Origin: Epithemia pelagica
Lineage: Eukaryota > Bacillariophyta > Bacillariophyceae > Surirellales > Surirellaceae
NCBI GenBank assembly: GCA_946965045.2
Contig: OX337241.1
Location: 1,488,001 to 1,552,000 of the forward strand
Reading direction: 5' to 3'
DNA: 64,000 bases
A model generated the notes under the pieces. It was given only the letters and a program-made list of their open reading frames with translations, had not been told where the DNA came from and searched no databases. The position numbers and the translations under genes were made by a program. Positions 10,055-19,779 of the stretch are shown piece after piece. Each line of letters begins with the position of its first letter. Positions within the stretch are counted from its first letter, which is position 1.

Positions 10055-10070
10055 TTTGACTTGAAAGCAA
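10055..10070. repeat. Target-site duplication, LINE 5' side
   Basis: Exact copy of the 16 bases at 1240-1255. Removing 1256-10070 restores a plausible uninterrupted target sequence. Confidence 0.93.
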
Positions 10071-11453
10071 GGTTCTACAAGAACGTACCTTTGCTGCGGT
10101 ATTATTTGTTGCGAGACCTTTGTCACTTATAGGATGGGGAGACCGAACGGATTGAAACCAACCATGTACAGAAGGCTTTGGTTTCTGGAGGGCACCACGG
10201 TCACCGCGACACTACCCACACAACGCATGTATGTGGAGCGCCAACAACTGACACACCATGCCGTCTGCGTCCGTTTTCTTGGATTTGTCTTGGATCAGCA
10301 AGGCAGGAGCGCAGCGACACAACGACTCTACTTACACGTGACATAACGAGCAGCTTTGGTTTGGCAGCATATGTACGATATGGTTTGGTCGTTGGCGCAG
10401 ATCATGGTCCAAATTCCGACAGCCCTCAAAATTTTCGTTCTTCCAACTTCCCCAACGGTCGGTTCGCCCCGTCTTCCGCATCTTCGCGCAACTCTCCTCG
10501 TGCATGCCAAAACAACCATAGGTACTGTACAGTCGATTCATGCTATTGTATTGTCCATAGTGCGCGCTCACCGAACACCGAACCTCTCAGGGGAAAATCT
10601 GCGATCGAAAAAAGTGTTGGATGCTGATATTGCCATTTGCCATGACACACTTTGGTGTACAATGGGATTGTTCATTGCGTGAACACTTTTTCTTTGCGTC
10701 CGGTGTGGGTACGGTTGCATGTAGGCTTTTGTTTGGACGAAAACGTTTTGGTGGGGAGAGCAAAGCAAGCAAAGAGGACTGAGTCTTCATGACTTGGACC
10801 AATCAATTGGAAAATGTTGAATCCTCCGATAGTCCACTCATGGAACAGATTCTCACCTGAGGTGGAATCAAGACCTACGAATGAGGACGGCAACCGCAAG
10901 CAGCAGCTCACCATATCCAGCAGGCTCGAATGTTCCGTCTTGGTGAAATCGCAAGTCAATCTTGGTCGTGTGATTGCTGGTTTCCGTTCCTTCTCTCGCA
11001 CTCGCAACGGACTGGGACGTGTTTGGGAACAAACTCGAGTCGCGCTCGACCATTTGATCCACCAATATATACTCGTATTCCATGTTTGGGGCACCAGTCG
11101 AATGGCCATAAAGTCTTGGATTGACAGAACACGATTGAACGGATGCGAGATATCCGGTTGCTTTCACCTTGCTACTACCCTATACCTTCTCTACGACACC
11201 GAAACGGATACTGTAATTCTGTCAACGTGACGCAAAATATGGAAACCGATAGTATCGAGGATTCGTGGCCATGGGCTGTCGCGTTCCAGCCAAGTCGTGA
11301 CAGTACATGCTGCAAGTACTCGCAATGACGAAACAGGTAGAATGTTTGAAATGCATTTCCTTGTTTCTGTGATCACAAAAATCATTCAGTGAAATTTGAA
11401 AAACGACATAACAACTCTCGAACAAAACAAGGCTATCATACAAGGTTCTGACC
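10071..11453. other. Intergenic, no gene recognised
   Basis: Several overlapping frames of up to about 150 codons occur on both strands. None shows a domain, a repeat, biased composition or splice structure that would single it out. The part next to 11454 should hold the promoter and 5' UTR of the secreted repeat protein. Confidence 0.4.
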
Positions 11454-13241
11454 ATGATCTCAACTCACTGGTCATCCCGCCATGTTGTTGCCTTGGCAGC
11501 AACATGGCTTTTCAGTGGCATTGTACCAACACTAGCTCAAGACTGGAGTCTTTACAAGCGAAGTGGCAAAAGCCTCGAACGAACGAGTTCCTTCAGTGAA
11601 GAAAATGCGGGATACTCTGGTCGACAAACGGCTCCCATTGCTGGATTTGCTTGTTCGGGCGATTTCTGTGACAACAAGCAACTCGTTGTGGTTCGCAATG
11701 GCAATGAGACACCCTTGCAGAATACAGGACATTGGACGCATTGGTTTACCGACGTGGAAGCACCAACTTGGGCAGACTGTCCTTCCAATATGCTGGTGAA
11801 TGAGCTTCAGTGCCGGGGTGATTATTGTGATGACATTCGACTTCAATGCGGCACTCTTTACGATGGTTACCGTGTGGACAGGAACGATGTCAAGACTGTG
11901 GATTGGTTTTCCGAGGAACAAGGTGAGCAACTTTGTCCGGACGGATACTACGTGTTTGGTATGGCGTGTCGTGGGCATTACTGCGATGATATGAAGTTAC
12001 GTTGCGCTCGAGTGGAATGGATTGCTTCGTCAAACCACGCATGGGATATTTTTTCACGGTCCGGCAAGAACATTGAACGAACGAGTTCCTTCAGCGAAGA
12101 AAATGCGGGATACTCTGGTCGACAAACAGCTCCCATTGCTGGATTTGCTTCTTCGGGCGATTTCTGTGACAACAAGCAACTCGTTGTGGTTCGCAATGGC
12201 AACGAAGCACCCTTGCAGAATACAGGACATTGGACGCAATGGTTTTCAGACGTGGAAGCACCAACTTGGGCGGACTGTCCTTCCATTATGCTTGTGAATG
12301 AGCTCCAGTGCAGGGGGCATTATTGCGATGACATTCGACTTCAATGCGGCACTCTTCAGGAGAGCTACCGTGTCGACAGGAACGATGTAAGGACTGTGGA
12401 TTGGTTTTCCGAGGAGCAAGGTGAGGAGCTTTGTCCAGACGGATACTACGTGTTTGGTATGGCGTGTCGTGGGTATTACTGCGATGATATGAAGTTACAT
12501 TGCGCTCGTGTGGACAGGGTAAATTGTACCGCTCCTTCTACGCCAGCGCCCCCGGTTACTCCACCCAAACCACCTGTCACTCCAACAATGCCACCTGTCA
12601 CTCCACCAAGGCCGGCTCCTCCCCCGCCACGACCATCGCCTCCTGCCAAACCCAGTTGGACATTGTACACGCGGGCAGCCAAGAAGATTGAACGCACCAA
12701 GTCTTTTAGCGATGAAGGCTCAGGATATTCGGGACGCCAGACCGCACCAATTGCAGGAGTTATCTGCTCTGGTCGCTACTGCGATAACAAACGTCTTGTC
12801 GTAGTCCGACACGGTAAAGACACACCGCTTCGAGCGACGGGCCACTGGACACGCTGGTTCACCGATGGTGATCCTAGCTGGGCCGACTGTCCTTCGGGTA
12901 TGCTGGTGAATGAATTTCAGTACAAAGGTCGATACTGTGATGATGTCCGACTTCAATGTGGACGTTTGAGCGGAGACTACCGGGTGGATCTGAGTGACGT
13001 GAAAACGGCAAACTGGTTCTCTGAGGAGGAAGGTGAGCGGTTGTGCCCCGACGGCTACTACGTATTTGGTATGGCTTGTCGTGGACGATATTGCGATGGG
13101 ATCAAATTAAATTGTAGGCGGGTAGACTGGAGGCCAAAACCGTCTCCCCCCAAGAATGTTGTCGCTGATTCGTTAAAGTTTGCACCCATCTATTTCTTTG
13201 ACGGCAAGGCTCAGGATACTGTGTCCCTGATTACCCCATAA
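11454..13241 (+). CDS. Secreted Cys-repeat protein (three 165-residue blocks)
   Basis: The start ATG at 11454 opens a hydrophobic signal-peptide-like stretch (VVALAATWLFSGIV, then ...TLAQ) and the frame runs 595 residues. Three blocks of about 165-170 residues follow, the third separated by a Pro/Thr-rich linker of about 40 residues. Each block contains three shorter units marked by C-x-G-x-[YF]-C-D-[DN]-x-x-L, as in CSGDFCDNKQL, so nine such motifs are present. The pattern suggests disulfide-stabilised, perhaps ligand-binding, extracellular modules. No named family is certain. Blocks one and two are nearly identical in DNA, which indicates recent internal duplication. The frame stops at 13241, just after the start of a Vps62-like domain that continues in other frames, so the protein as read is probably a truncated form of a longer ancestor. 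Confidence 0.8.
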   Translation: MISTHWSSRHVVALAATWLFSGIVPTLAQDWSLYKRSGKSLERTSSFSEENAGYSGRQTAPIAGFACSGDFCDNKQLVVVRNGNETPLQNTGHWTHWFTDVEAPTWADCPSNMLVNELQCRGDYCDDIRLQCGTLYDGYRVDRNDVKTVDWFSEEQGEQLCPDGYYVFGMACRGHYCDDMKLRCARVEWIASSNHAWDIFSRSGKNIERTSSFSEENAGYSGRQTAPIAGFASSGDFCDNKQLVVVRNGNEAPLQNTGHWTQWFSDVEAPTWADCPSIMLVNELQCRGHYCDDIRLQCGTLQESYRVDRNDVRTVDWFSEEQGEELCPDGYYVFGMACRGYYCDDMKLHCARVDRVNCTAPSTPAPPVTPPKPPVTPTMPPVTPPRPAPPPPRPSPPAKPSWTLYTRAAKKIERTKSFSDEGSGYSGRQTAPIAGVICSGRYCDNKRLVVVRHGKDTPLRATGHWTRWFTDGDPSWADCPSGMLVNEFQYKGRYCDDVRLQCGRLSGDYRVDLSDVKTANWFSEEEGERLCPDGYYVFGMACRGRYCDGIKLNCRRVDWRPKPSPPKNVVADSLKFAPIYFFDGKAQDTVSLITP

Positions 13242-13818
13242 GTGACAACAATGGAGTTTGTCGCAAACAATGGCATAGTCCGATGCCCACTCTCGTGGAA
13301 TACAGCCACTGTGACGGATATGAAGTGTACACCTTTTGGCTGTGGTATGGTTGGCAGAATGGATGTTTCTTTTGCACAGGAGGACGCCACGACAACGATT
13401 GGGAGCATGTCTCTGTGTTTGTGGAGAATGAACGCGTTCAGCGTGTCATTTACCATTTACATGCTTAACACTATACCCGTGTCCGCGGAAGCTTTGAACA
13501 GAGCGGAGAACGTCCTCATGTGTATATTGGCAAGACCGCCCATGGTTCATACCACGCGAATGTGACGGTGTTTGTGACTTCAAGGAGTTGTTTGTTGGTT
13601 GTCTCGGTTCCGTTAACTATTGTCAAGGAGGATGTGGGTATTGGGACGACTTTCGCAACCCTGGGCGTCGTGTTTCCTACTTGAGGGTGATAGACTTGCA
13701 GCGCGGTAAGACAATCGACGGGATTAAGAGGCCTGCACGCAATATTTGCGTTGAACCATGCGAGGGTTCAGGATCACGACTGATCCACACTGGTGGATGC
13801 TGGCAGAATAATGGCTAA
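13170..13818 (+). pseudogene. Frame-broken Vps62-like C-terminal domain
   Basis: Downstream of the Cys-repeat frame the sequence still encodes a recognisable domain, but in pieces. The domain begins in the upstream frame (KFAPIYFFDG). A shift of one base near 13220-13235 moves it to a second frame that carries FWLWYGWQNG and DNDWEHVSVFV. That frame meets a TAA at 13466-13468, continues beyond it with HVYIGKTAHGSYH, and near 13555-13560 shifts to a third frame with a Cys-rich tail (CQGGCGYWDDFRNPG) ending at 13818. The DWEH and AHGSYH motifs resemble Vps62/DUF946-type proteins, with a more distant likeness to NPP1-type folds. Three lesions argue for decay rather than a single reading error. 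No canonical intron fits. Confidence 0.7.
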
Positions 13819-14824
13819 GTGTCAGCACCAGAGTCAATGGATTCTTGTCCACTTCATGAGACTTAGTCTTGTTCCTAGCCATGAAGACTGTATGTGAGAA
13901 AAAGACTATTAGGTAAACATGGAGATCAAGAACTTAACTTTGGCCAATGCGGTGCTTCCATAACAGTAGGGCCTAAAAATGTAAGAAAGAGAGTCATCAC
14001 ACAAAAATAGGAAGAAGACTCAAAATAGAGAGGATCGATAGACAAGAATCGCATCTTTAATATAGCTTGACCCAGTCCCCAGATGACAGTTCTGGACCGG
14101 CTTTGTCGTCTATCAATGGTGTGACACACTGTGACCCAAAACTGAGGCAAGGATCGATTGGATGTGATGTACGAGAGTGATTCACGGCTAATACCAGGAA
14201 CATACTCCTACGTGTTTAATGCTCTGTTAGCTTGGTTACTATGGGGGTCATCGCTCGGACTACTCCGACAAGTTTTATTTTTCACTCTAGGGTTAAAGTT
14301 TAAATTAGTATTAATACTTCCCGGTGTCGAGTCCTTTCAAGGAGGGACCGCCCGGCGCGGAGGGTAGAATGACGAGGAGGGCAATGGTCGAGGAGGGCGC
14401 ACGCCCGACAAGACAATTGCCCGTCGAGTCATTCTCCCGACAAGCCGGGCGCCCCCGACGCGAGAGGACGGCCAGACACAGGGAAGTAGTAAACTTACTC
14501 CCTATCAAGCTGTGTAGGTAGTGAGAAATTCCTGGAAGCCATGTCACAAAGTGTCACACAAGTGTCACACAAGTGTCACACACGAGAGGGAAACCGCACG
14601 ACTCGCACGAAACTACTTCCCGGTCGTACAAAAAATTCCTACTGTAGTATAAAAATGTGAGAGGAACTACCTACACAGTCTGGTATGGCGTTAGAAAATC
14701 ACCACTCACCATGACTTGATGCGGCCGTTCATCAGATCAAGACCCTGACAGAAGTCGAAGCCTCATGAGTGTCGAAACAAGTCGGTAATGGGAGGACAGA
14801 TGAAAAAAGGGGATCTACAACATC
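13819..14824. other. Intergenic with short repeats
   Basis: No coding frame is supported. The stretch 14330-14480 is GC-rich. A 10-11 bp unit (TGTCACACAAG) is repeated four times at 14542-14584. A 13-bp inverted repeat (CTGTGTAGGTAGT) pairs 14510-14522 with 14666-14678 around it, which may mark a small, worn TIR element. Confidence 0.5.
14510..14678. repeat. Possible small TIR element with tandem repeat
   Basis: Perfect 13-bp inverted ends (CTGTGTAGGTAGT and its complement) enclose 169 bp that contain the TGTCACACAAG tandem repeats. No target duplication is clear. Confidence 0.35.
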
Positions 14825-16144
14825 ATGAGTACTCAGCCACCATCACGTCTGTTTGATTATAACAATCGCAATACGCTAGATGATCTGCGGCTGAATGCGT
14901 TCGCATCCGATGGCTCGACAAGCACTCCTCGTATTCCTCCGGAACTACTTTACGAACCGTTCCAACAATTTTTGGTGGATACCACCACGCCATTGCGTTC
15001 TTTAGATGACGAACGAATGAGCATTCCGTCGCTTCAACCACCTTCTGACTACTTCCGTTTCGTCACAGAGTTCCTGCGATGCACTGCGCGGAGATATGCT
15101 CAGGAGGAGCATTATTCCCAGGCTCTCAACTCCGTTTTGACGAAGTTAATCGGCGTTACCATGGGGAGGAACCTCACTCCGCGAGGGCCCGGGGAACGTG
15201 AAGGAAACGCCGATGGTGCTATCGTATACACTCCCCTCGGCGCTTCTCGACATTTCATTATCATTCGGGAAGATACACTGGGGAGTGGATCCGGTGGCGG
15301 CGATAGCATGGTCGAATTGGTCGGCCACTATCAGAATATTTTGCTTTGTGATCCACCAAGGCCAACATCACCGACTATCCTCGTGGAGGTTGTAGGGACT
15401 CGCTTGATCATTTCGCTTGCCGCATGTGACAATGAGCGCAAGTTGTCAATTGCACCGGCCGTTCTTTGCAAGAGTCTCAATGTCCAAGCAGCCCCTGAAC
15501 CTCTGTTCGCGGAACTGGCGGCAGTTTTCATTGGTCTCCGGAGACTAACGGCCACCATAGCAGGGCAATGCACAACAGGATTTCCTCAGCCACTATACTC
15601 GCAGGAGGCACGAAGAGGCCCTAATCTTGTTTTTCAAAGACCCGACGGGGGCTTTGACAAGTTCCTCCGTCAAGGTGCTTCGTACGGCGAAGATGCCCAC
15701 AACTGGTGCAGTACAATGCGCTTCGCACCAACCTTTGTCGTGAAAGAAGTTTGCCCCGGGTGGAAGAAGGTACAGATGGAGGCGACTGGTGACGAATGGA
15801 AAATTGCTGTTGGTGCAGCGGGGTCATCACTTAGAGACAAAGTTGTGGCCAAGGTCACAAAGATGTTGCACCTGCTTCACGAAGCTGGCTATGTACATGG
15901 AGATGTTCGCGCATCCAATGTGATTTATAGGGTTGGCAAATCAGAGAAAGACGATGAACATCAGCAAGATGTACAAGTTATGCTGATCGACTTTGATGAT
16001 GCTGGAAGGGTGCCTGATGCCCACTACAGTCTGCTGCCATTCAATCCAGATGTCCCTTCACACCCTAATGTCATGCCTGGCGGGAAAATAGACGCGGAGC
16101 ATGATTTGTGGAGAGTTGAGGACAACGATCGATTTTTCAAGTAA
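14825..16144 (+). CDS. Nuclease-like plus kinase-like protein, Crinkler type
   Basis: A protein of 439 residues from the ATG at 14825. The C-terminal part has a kinase-like catalytic core: HEAGYVHGD with HGD at residues 358-360, an Asn five residues on (RASNV), and LIDFDDAG with DFD at about 389-391. This is the small kinase-like fold seen in Crinkler-type effectors. The middle (about residues 130-240) follows the layout of the PD-(D/E)xK-like domain that often precedes this kinase (NADGAIVY, then FIIIREDTLGSGSGGGDS, then PTILVEVVGTRLIIS). The usual Glu-x-Lys position reads as Arg-Glu-Asp, so nuclease activity may be lost. No signal peptide is seen. Such proteins are linked to effector or intragenomic-conflict roles, but the role here is unknown. 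A PPR pseudogene lies just downstream. Confidence 0.65.
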   Translation: MSTQPPSRLFDYNNRNTLDDLRLNAFASDGSTSTPRIPPELLYEPFQQFLVDTTTPLRSLDDERMSIPSLQPPSDYFRFVTEFLRCTARRYAQEEHYSQALNSVLTKLIGVTMGRNLTPRGPGEREGNADGAIVYTPLGASRHFIIIREDTLGSGSGGGDSMVELVGHYQNILLCDPPRPTSPTILVEVVGTRLIISLAACDNERKLSIAPAVLCKSLNVQAAPEPLFAELAAVFIGLRRLTATIAGQCTTGFPQPLYSQEARRGPNLVFQRPDGGFDKFLRQGASYGEDAHNWCSTMRFAPTFVVKEVCPGWKKVQMEATGDEWKIAVGAAGSSLRDKVVAKVTKMLHLLHEAGYVHGDVRASNVIYRVGKSEKDDEHQQDVQVMLIDFDDAGRVPDAHYSLLPFNPDVPSHPNVMPGGKIDAEHDLWRVEDNDRFFK

Positions 16145-16403
16145 ATGACCACGCTTCATCATCATTGACACAACTGCGCACTTCAGTGTCCTACCACGGT
16201 TTTGAAAAGGTTAGCACACCTGTAGCCTGTAAGGCATTCCAGAGGGACACGTCGATTCTTGCGGGAGAGCGTGTGTGCACCACGAAACATCGCCTAGATG
16301 CGACCAGCGGCATCTTCACGAATAGCTCCTTCCCAATCTCCGTACCGACGATACGTGCTAGCCATGAGAGCTCGAACGAAAGTTACCTCGAATCGTCGGG
16401 TCT

Positions 16404-17281
16404 GTGCCCCTAACGCTCTATAGCAGGAACGGTGCGTTTCCTCTCGTCCACCGAGAGTCAACGCACGGTGAATCATCGTGCCAGCATCATGGTCGTGCGG
16501 AACGGGTGGAGGAAGCCGAAGGTCTCCTTACCATTATGAAAGATTTTGCAGAGAGGACGGCAGATCCAAATCTTCATTGGATGCCGTCTGCTTCAATGCC
16601 TTGATCTGGGTCTGGGCCAGAGCCGGTGGTGCCGAAGCCATTTTTCTTCATATGGTCGCAGCCATGGACGCAATAGTGGTAGATGGAAGTGGAAGTGAAC
16701 TGCTGCTGTCCCAGAAAAACTTGACTGGTGTCCTGACTTCTTTCAAGGGAACCAGATGCCGCCCGTCGCCTAGATTATTCAACAATTGGAAAAATTCTTG
16801 AAAGAGCAGCAGCACAAGTGCTCATGGCACAACAGTACAGTTTAATGTGGTCATTGGGGCCTGGTCCAGTTCGAAATCGAACAAAGCGGCCATGAAAGCC
16901 ACAGCTATCTTTGAATGTGTAAAGCAGTGGAAGATTGCGCCAGATATAATCACCGACAACAGCGGGTAAAACTGGGTAGAACAAGATGCCCAGCAGCGAA
17001 TGGAGAGCATGCTCGACGAAATGCTACGTGAGTCAAGAGAAGAGAGTTCGTTCGTGCAACTAGACTGGCACAATCTTTCGGCCTCTATTTTTGAGCAAAT
17101 GAGAGATCGACGAGTACCGCCCTACTATGTGACCTATAACTTACAACACGGCAATGAAACTCTGGCCCATGAGAATGCGGCCGAACCGCGTCGAAAGGTC
17201 TCTTATCAAGAAATGAAACGTAGATACTACTTGCGGGATGAAAACCTCAAGCCTTCTTATGAGGCGTTTATTACTCGCTGA
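16404..17281 (+). pseudogene. Pentatricopeptide-repeat (PPR) protein remnant
   Basis: PPR-like segments appear in order but in different frames, separated by stops: RVEEAEGLLTIMKDF near 16500, then DAVCFNALIWVWARAGG near 16580-16640, then TVQFNVVIGAWSSSKSN with the helix after it near 16830-16950, and an open C-terminal piece at 17000-17281. The NxVIxAW core is characteristic of algal PPR proteins, which bind organellar RNA. Several frameshifts and stops mean no full product can be made. The remnant fills most of the space between the kinase-like gene and the phosphatase gene. Confidence 0.6.
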
Positions 17282-17676
17282 TAAGCCGAGTCTGCCATAG
17301 GAAATCCGCAAATGACTGTCATGGCACTCCTGGAGCTTGCATCTAAATCTGATGAAGGCTTATTTTCTTTTTGTTATTGTTGTACACAGTCATCCAACTA
17401 CCTACTCCTATTTCATTTTCATCCCGATCGATCATTCATTGGTGTTTCCACCCCGTAGTCACCATAGCTAGCAATCAAGAATGTGCAATCTTATCGTTCT
17501 TTGATCGGCGTATACGCGTGTCCCACATCTACATTTCAACTCATCCTCGCTGGGGAAGAGAATCTTTCTTGCTTCCGGATGACGAACGTGCACGTGCAGA
17601 ACGAAGCAACGAGAAGAGCGTCTCGCAGTCCTCTCCTCAACCCTCCATAGATGTTCCGTCCAATCCATCACATAAT
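17282..17676. other. Intergenic, upstream of phosphatase gene
   Basis: Contains the probable promoter and 5' UTR of the gene at 17677. The coding frame of that gene is open upstream, but only through non-ATG codons and with composition unlike the protein proper. Confidence 0.4.
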
Positions 17677-18567
17677 ATGCAGATGTCCCGTTTGGTGTTG
17701 ATACCTGTTACTTTGGCCCTTCGAACGGGAATCACATTGGCTTTGTCGGTACAGCCAGCTGCCACCAAAGGAACGAGAGGAATTCCATCTGTTGGAAGAA
17801 TACTGAAACCTGGTCGATCTCTCTCTACTACAACAACGTCTATTTCCGCCACGTCGTCATCTACTGTAATCGAAGGTCCGGAGTTGCCTCCTGTTGGAGC
17901 AACTTCCAAGCGCTTGTTCTTGGTCCGTCATGGAGAAGTGATTAATCCGGGCGGCGATCGGCCAGTGTACTATGGAGCTCAAGATGTCTCGTTATCTCCT
18001 TTGGGCGAAGAAGAAGCGATTGCTGCGGGTGACTATTTAAGCCAATTCGAACTCTCTCATGTCTTTTGCAGTCCCCTGAAACGAGCTATATTTGGTGCAG
18101 AAAAGGTGCTAGAAAAACAAAGCTCAAAAGAAACACTGAAATCCCCGACGCCCATTATTTACGATGGTTTCAAGGAGCTGGATCGTGGCGAGTGGTGCGG
18201 TAAAACAAAAGCCGAAATCGGCGCCGATCAAATGGCTCGATTTGATGCCTGTGATGAATCCGTGACTCCACCTGGTGGGGAATCATATCCAGCACTCAAG
18301 GCCCGAGTATTGGATGCGTTGCGGCAAGTTCTCACTGACCATATGGAAGCCGGTGACGCTGCATCGATTGTTAGTCACTTGCAGGTCACTCGAAGTATGC
18401 TGTCCGAAGCATTGGGAATTCCCACCAATGAAATGGCAGCATTAAAAATAGCCACAGCGAGTGTCACATGCATCGACTACGATGAGAACAACCAACCAAT
18501 GATGGTGCACTTCCAAAGCTTCAAACCAAACGTCGGGTTGGCTGTTGCCAAGGACGGGGCAAACTAG
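17677..18567 (+). CDS. Histidine phosphatase / phosphoglycerate mutase-like protein
   Basis: I place the start at the ATG 17677 (MQMSRLVLIP), giving 296 residues. The first 30 or so form a signal or plastid/mitochondrial targeting sequence, followed by a Ser/Thr-rich spacer. The catalytic core starts with LVRHGE (His at residue 85). CSPLKRA carries the second phosphate-binding Arg and ELDRGEWCG the acidic residue. The second histidine is at about residue 234 in IVSHLQVTR, where most members have Ser-His-Gly, so the Gly is replaced by Leu. The enzyme should hydrolyse or transfer phosphate through a phospho-histidine. The substrate cannot be told from sequence, and no pathway partner lies next to it. 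The N-terminal extension suggests an organelle or secretory location. Confidence 0.85.
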   Translation: MQMSRLVLIPVTLALRTGITLALSVQPAATKGTRGIPSVGRILKPGRSLSTTTTSISATSSSTVIEGPELPPVGATSKRLFLVRHGEVINPGGDRPVYYGAQDVSLSPLGEEEAIAAGDYLSQFELSHVFCSPLKRAIFGAEKVLEKQSSKETLKSPTPIIYDGFKELDRGEWCGKTKAEIGADQMARFDACDESVTPPGGESYPALKARVLDALRQVLTDHMEAGDAASIVSHLQVTRSMLSEALGIPTNEMAALKIATASVTCIDYDENNQPMMVHFQSFKPNVGLAVAKDGAN

Positions 18568-18713
18568 GTAAGTGAATCATTACATACATAGTTAACTTAT
18601 CTTATCAATTGTTTCGGGTGGACATTACGAAGATGTTGGGCAGTGAAAGGACAAAAATAGACGGTTGATTCATTTCACATTGGGACGACACAGATATCCT
18701 TCATAGTCTCGCA

Positions 18714-19779
18714 TCACGGAACCACTGATGCACTAGCTACAGGATTGTTTCCATCGTCAGTATCATATGCGGGAACTGCTGTTGCGGCAGCAACAGCATC
18801 ACCGCCTTGTGTTTTTCTGGTTTCCGTCACGGTTTTGCTTCCATCCGTTTGATAGACTGTGGTAGTGGTGACTGTGGTTCGAGTACCATCTTCGTCCACG
18901 ATAGTTTGCTCTACTGTCTCCGTCCTTGCACCTGCAGGAGTTTGAGCATTTGTCTCGCTGGCCCTGACCACTGGTGGCGACTCATTTTTAGCACTCGCCT
19001 TTGGTTCGGGAAGAAACAACATGGACAGCCCGGTACCGAACCATAGGCACGATGCCGCAATGGCCAAATACCCGTCTTGCCGAAGTTCGCAGCTGGACGA
19101 GTCGGAGCACAAATCAGATAACAGCATCGTCTGAACACAACGAAATATAAGTCATAAACAACTTGAGATGATTTGTGTACTGTTTAGTTTGAGCAACGTA
19201 CCAACGTGAATATAAGAAGCAATGCAAAAATGAAGAAGGCAGCTGCACTCAATTGTTCGAGATTTTTGGGAAACGAGGTACACGTCGTAATCATCAACAC
19301 AATCCACATAATAATGGCACTATTGCTGGTCAACATCGTAGCAAACCTAGTGTATCGGATGGCTCCATCCCGTTCGGTCTCGCCCAAATCACTGTTGACG
19401 CTCCATCGTACACAACTTCCATCCCCGAAGAAGGGAATATCTTCCACCAACCAGGGGCCCACCGTGATGGACTCTTCGCGTCCCAGCCTTTCGACGTAGA
19501 AGCTTGTTTCAAAGTAACGACAGTCGTAAGTCACAACCCATGTGATGACCAACGCTGCGCTACATAGCACAATCGGTAGGAGCGTGTACGGTCCATACAA
19601 ACAACAGCCACAGCCATCTTCCCTGGAGAAACACAAAATAGAACGGTAAGGATTCAGAACATGAGGTCGGCGTCATCGCGGTGCTTTATGGGTTTCGGTT
19701 TGCTTGTAACAGACAACACCAAAACACCGATTGTTTGAAATCGACTTTGCTCGACCTACCTGTTATAATTAGACGGCAT
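18714..19779 (-). CDS. Four-TM membrane protein, three exons
   Basis: The model is complement(18714-19130, 19202-19622, 19760-19779), 285 residues. The first exon has only 20 coding bases (MPSNYN plus two bases of the next codon) and ends at a GTAGGT donor. The acceptors CTCCAG and GTTCAG and the donor GTACGT all keep the frame. Four hydrophobic helices are visible: near residue 20 (YTLLPIVLCSAALVITWVV), SAIIMWIVLMI, the segment crossing the last splice (FFIFALLLIF), and YLAIAASCLWFGTGL. The loop between helices 1 and 2 is long and acidic with several Cys, and the C-terminal tail is Thr/Val-rich (VTTTTVYQTDGS). This is a tetraspan-like layout, but not a proven tetraspanin since the CCG signature is absent. 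The gene is convergent with the phosphatase gene. Function unknown. Confidence 0.75.

Noticed and set aside
10178-11230. Several overlapping frames of 100-150 codons on both strands
   Set aside because: They compete with each other, lack domains and show no splice structure; probably chance.
13200-13560. Programmed frameshifting to explain the Vps62-like domain
   Set aside because: Two shifts plus a stop within 350 bases, without slippery sites, fit decay better.
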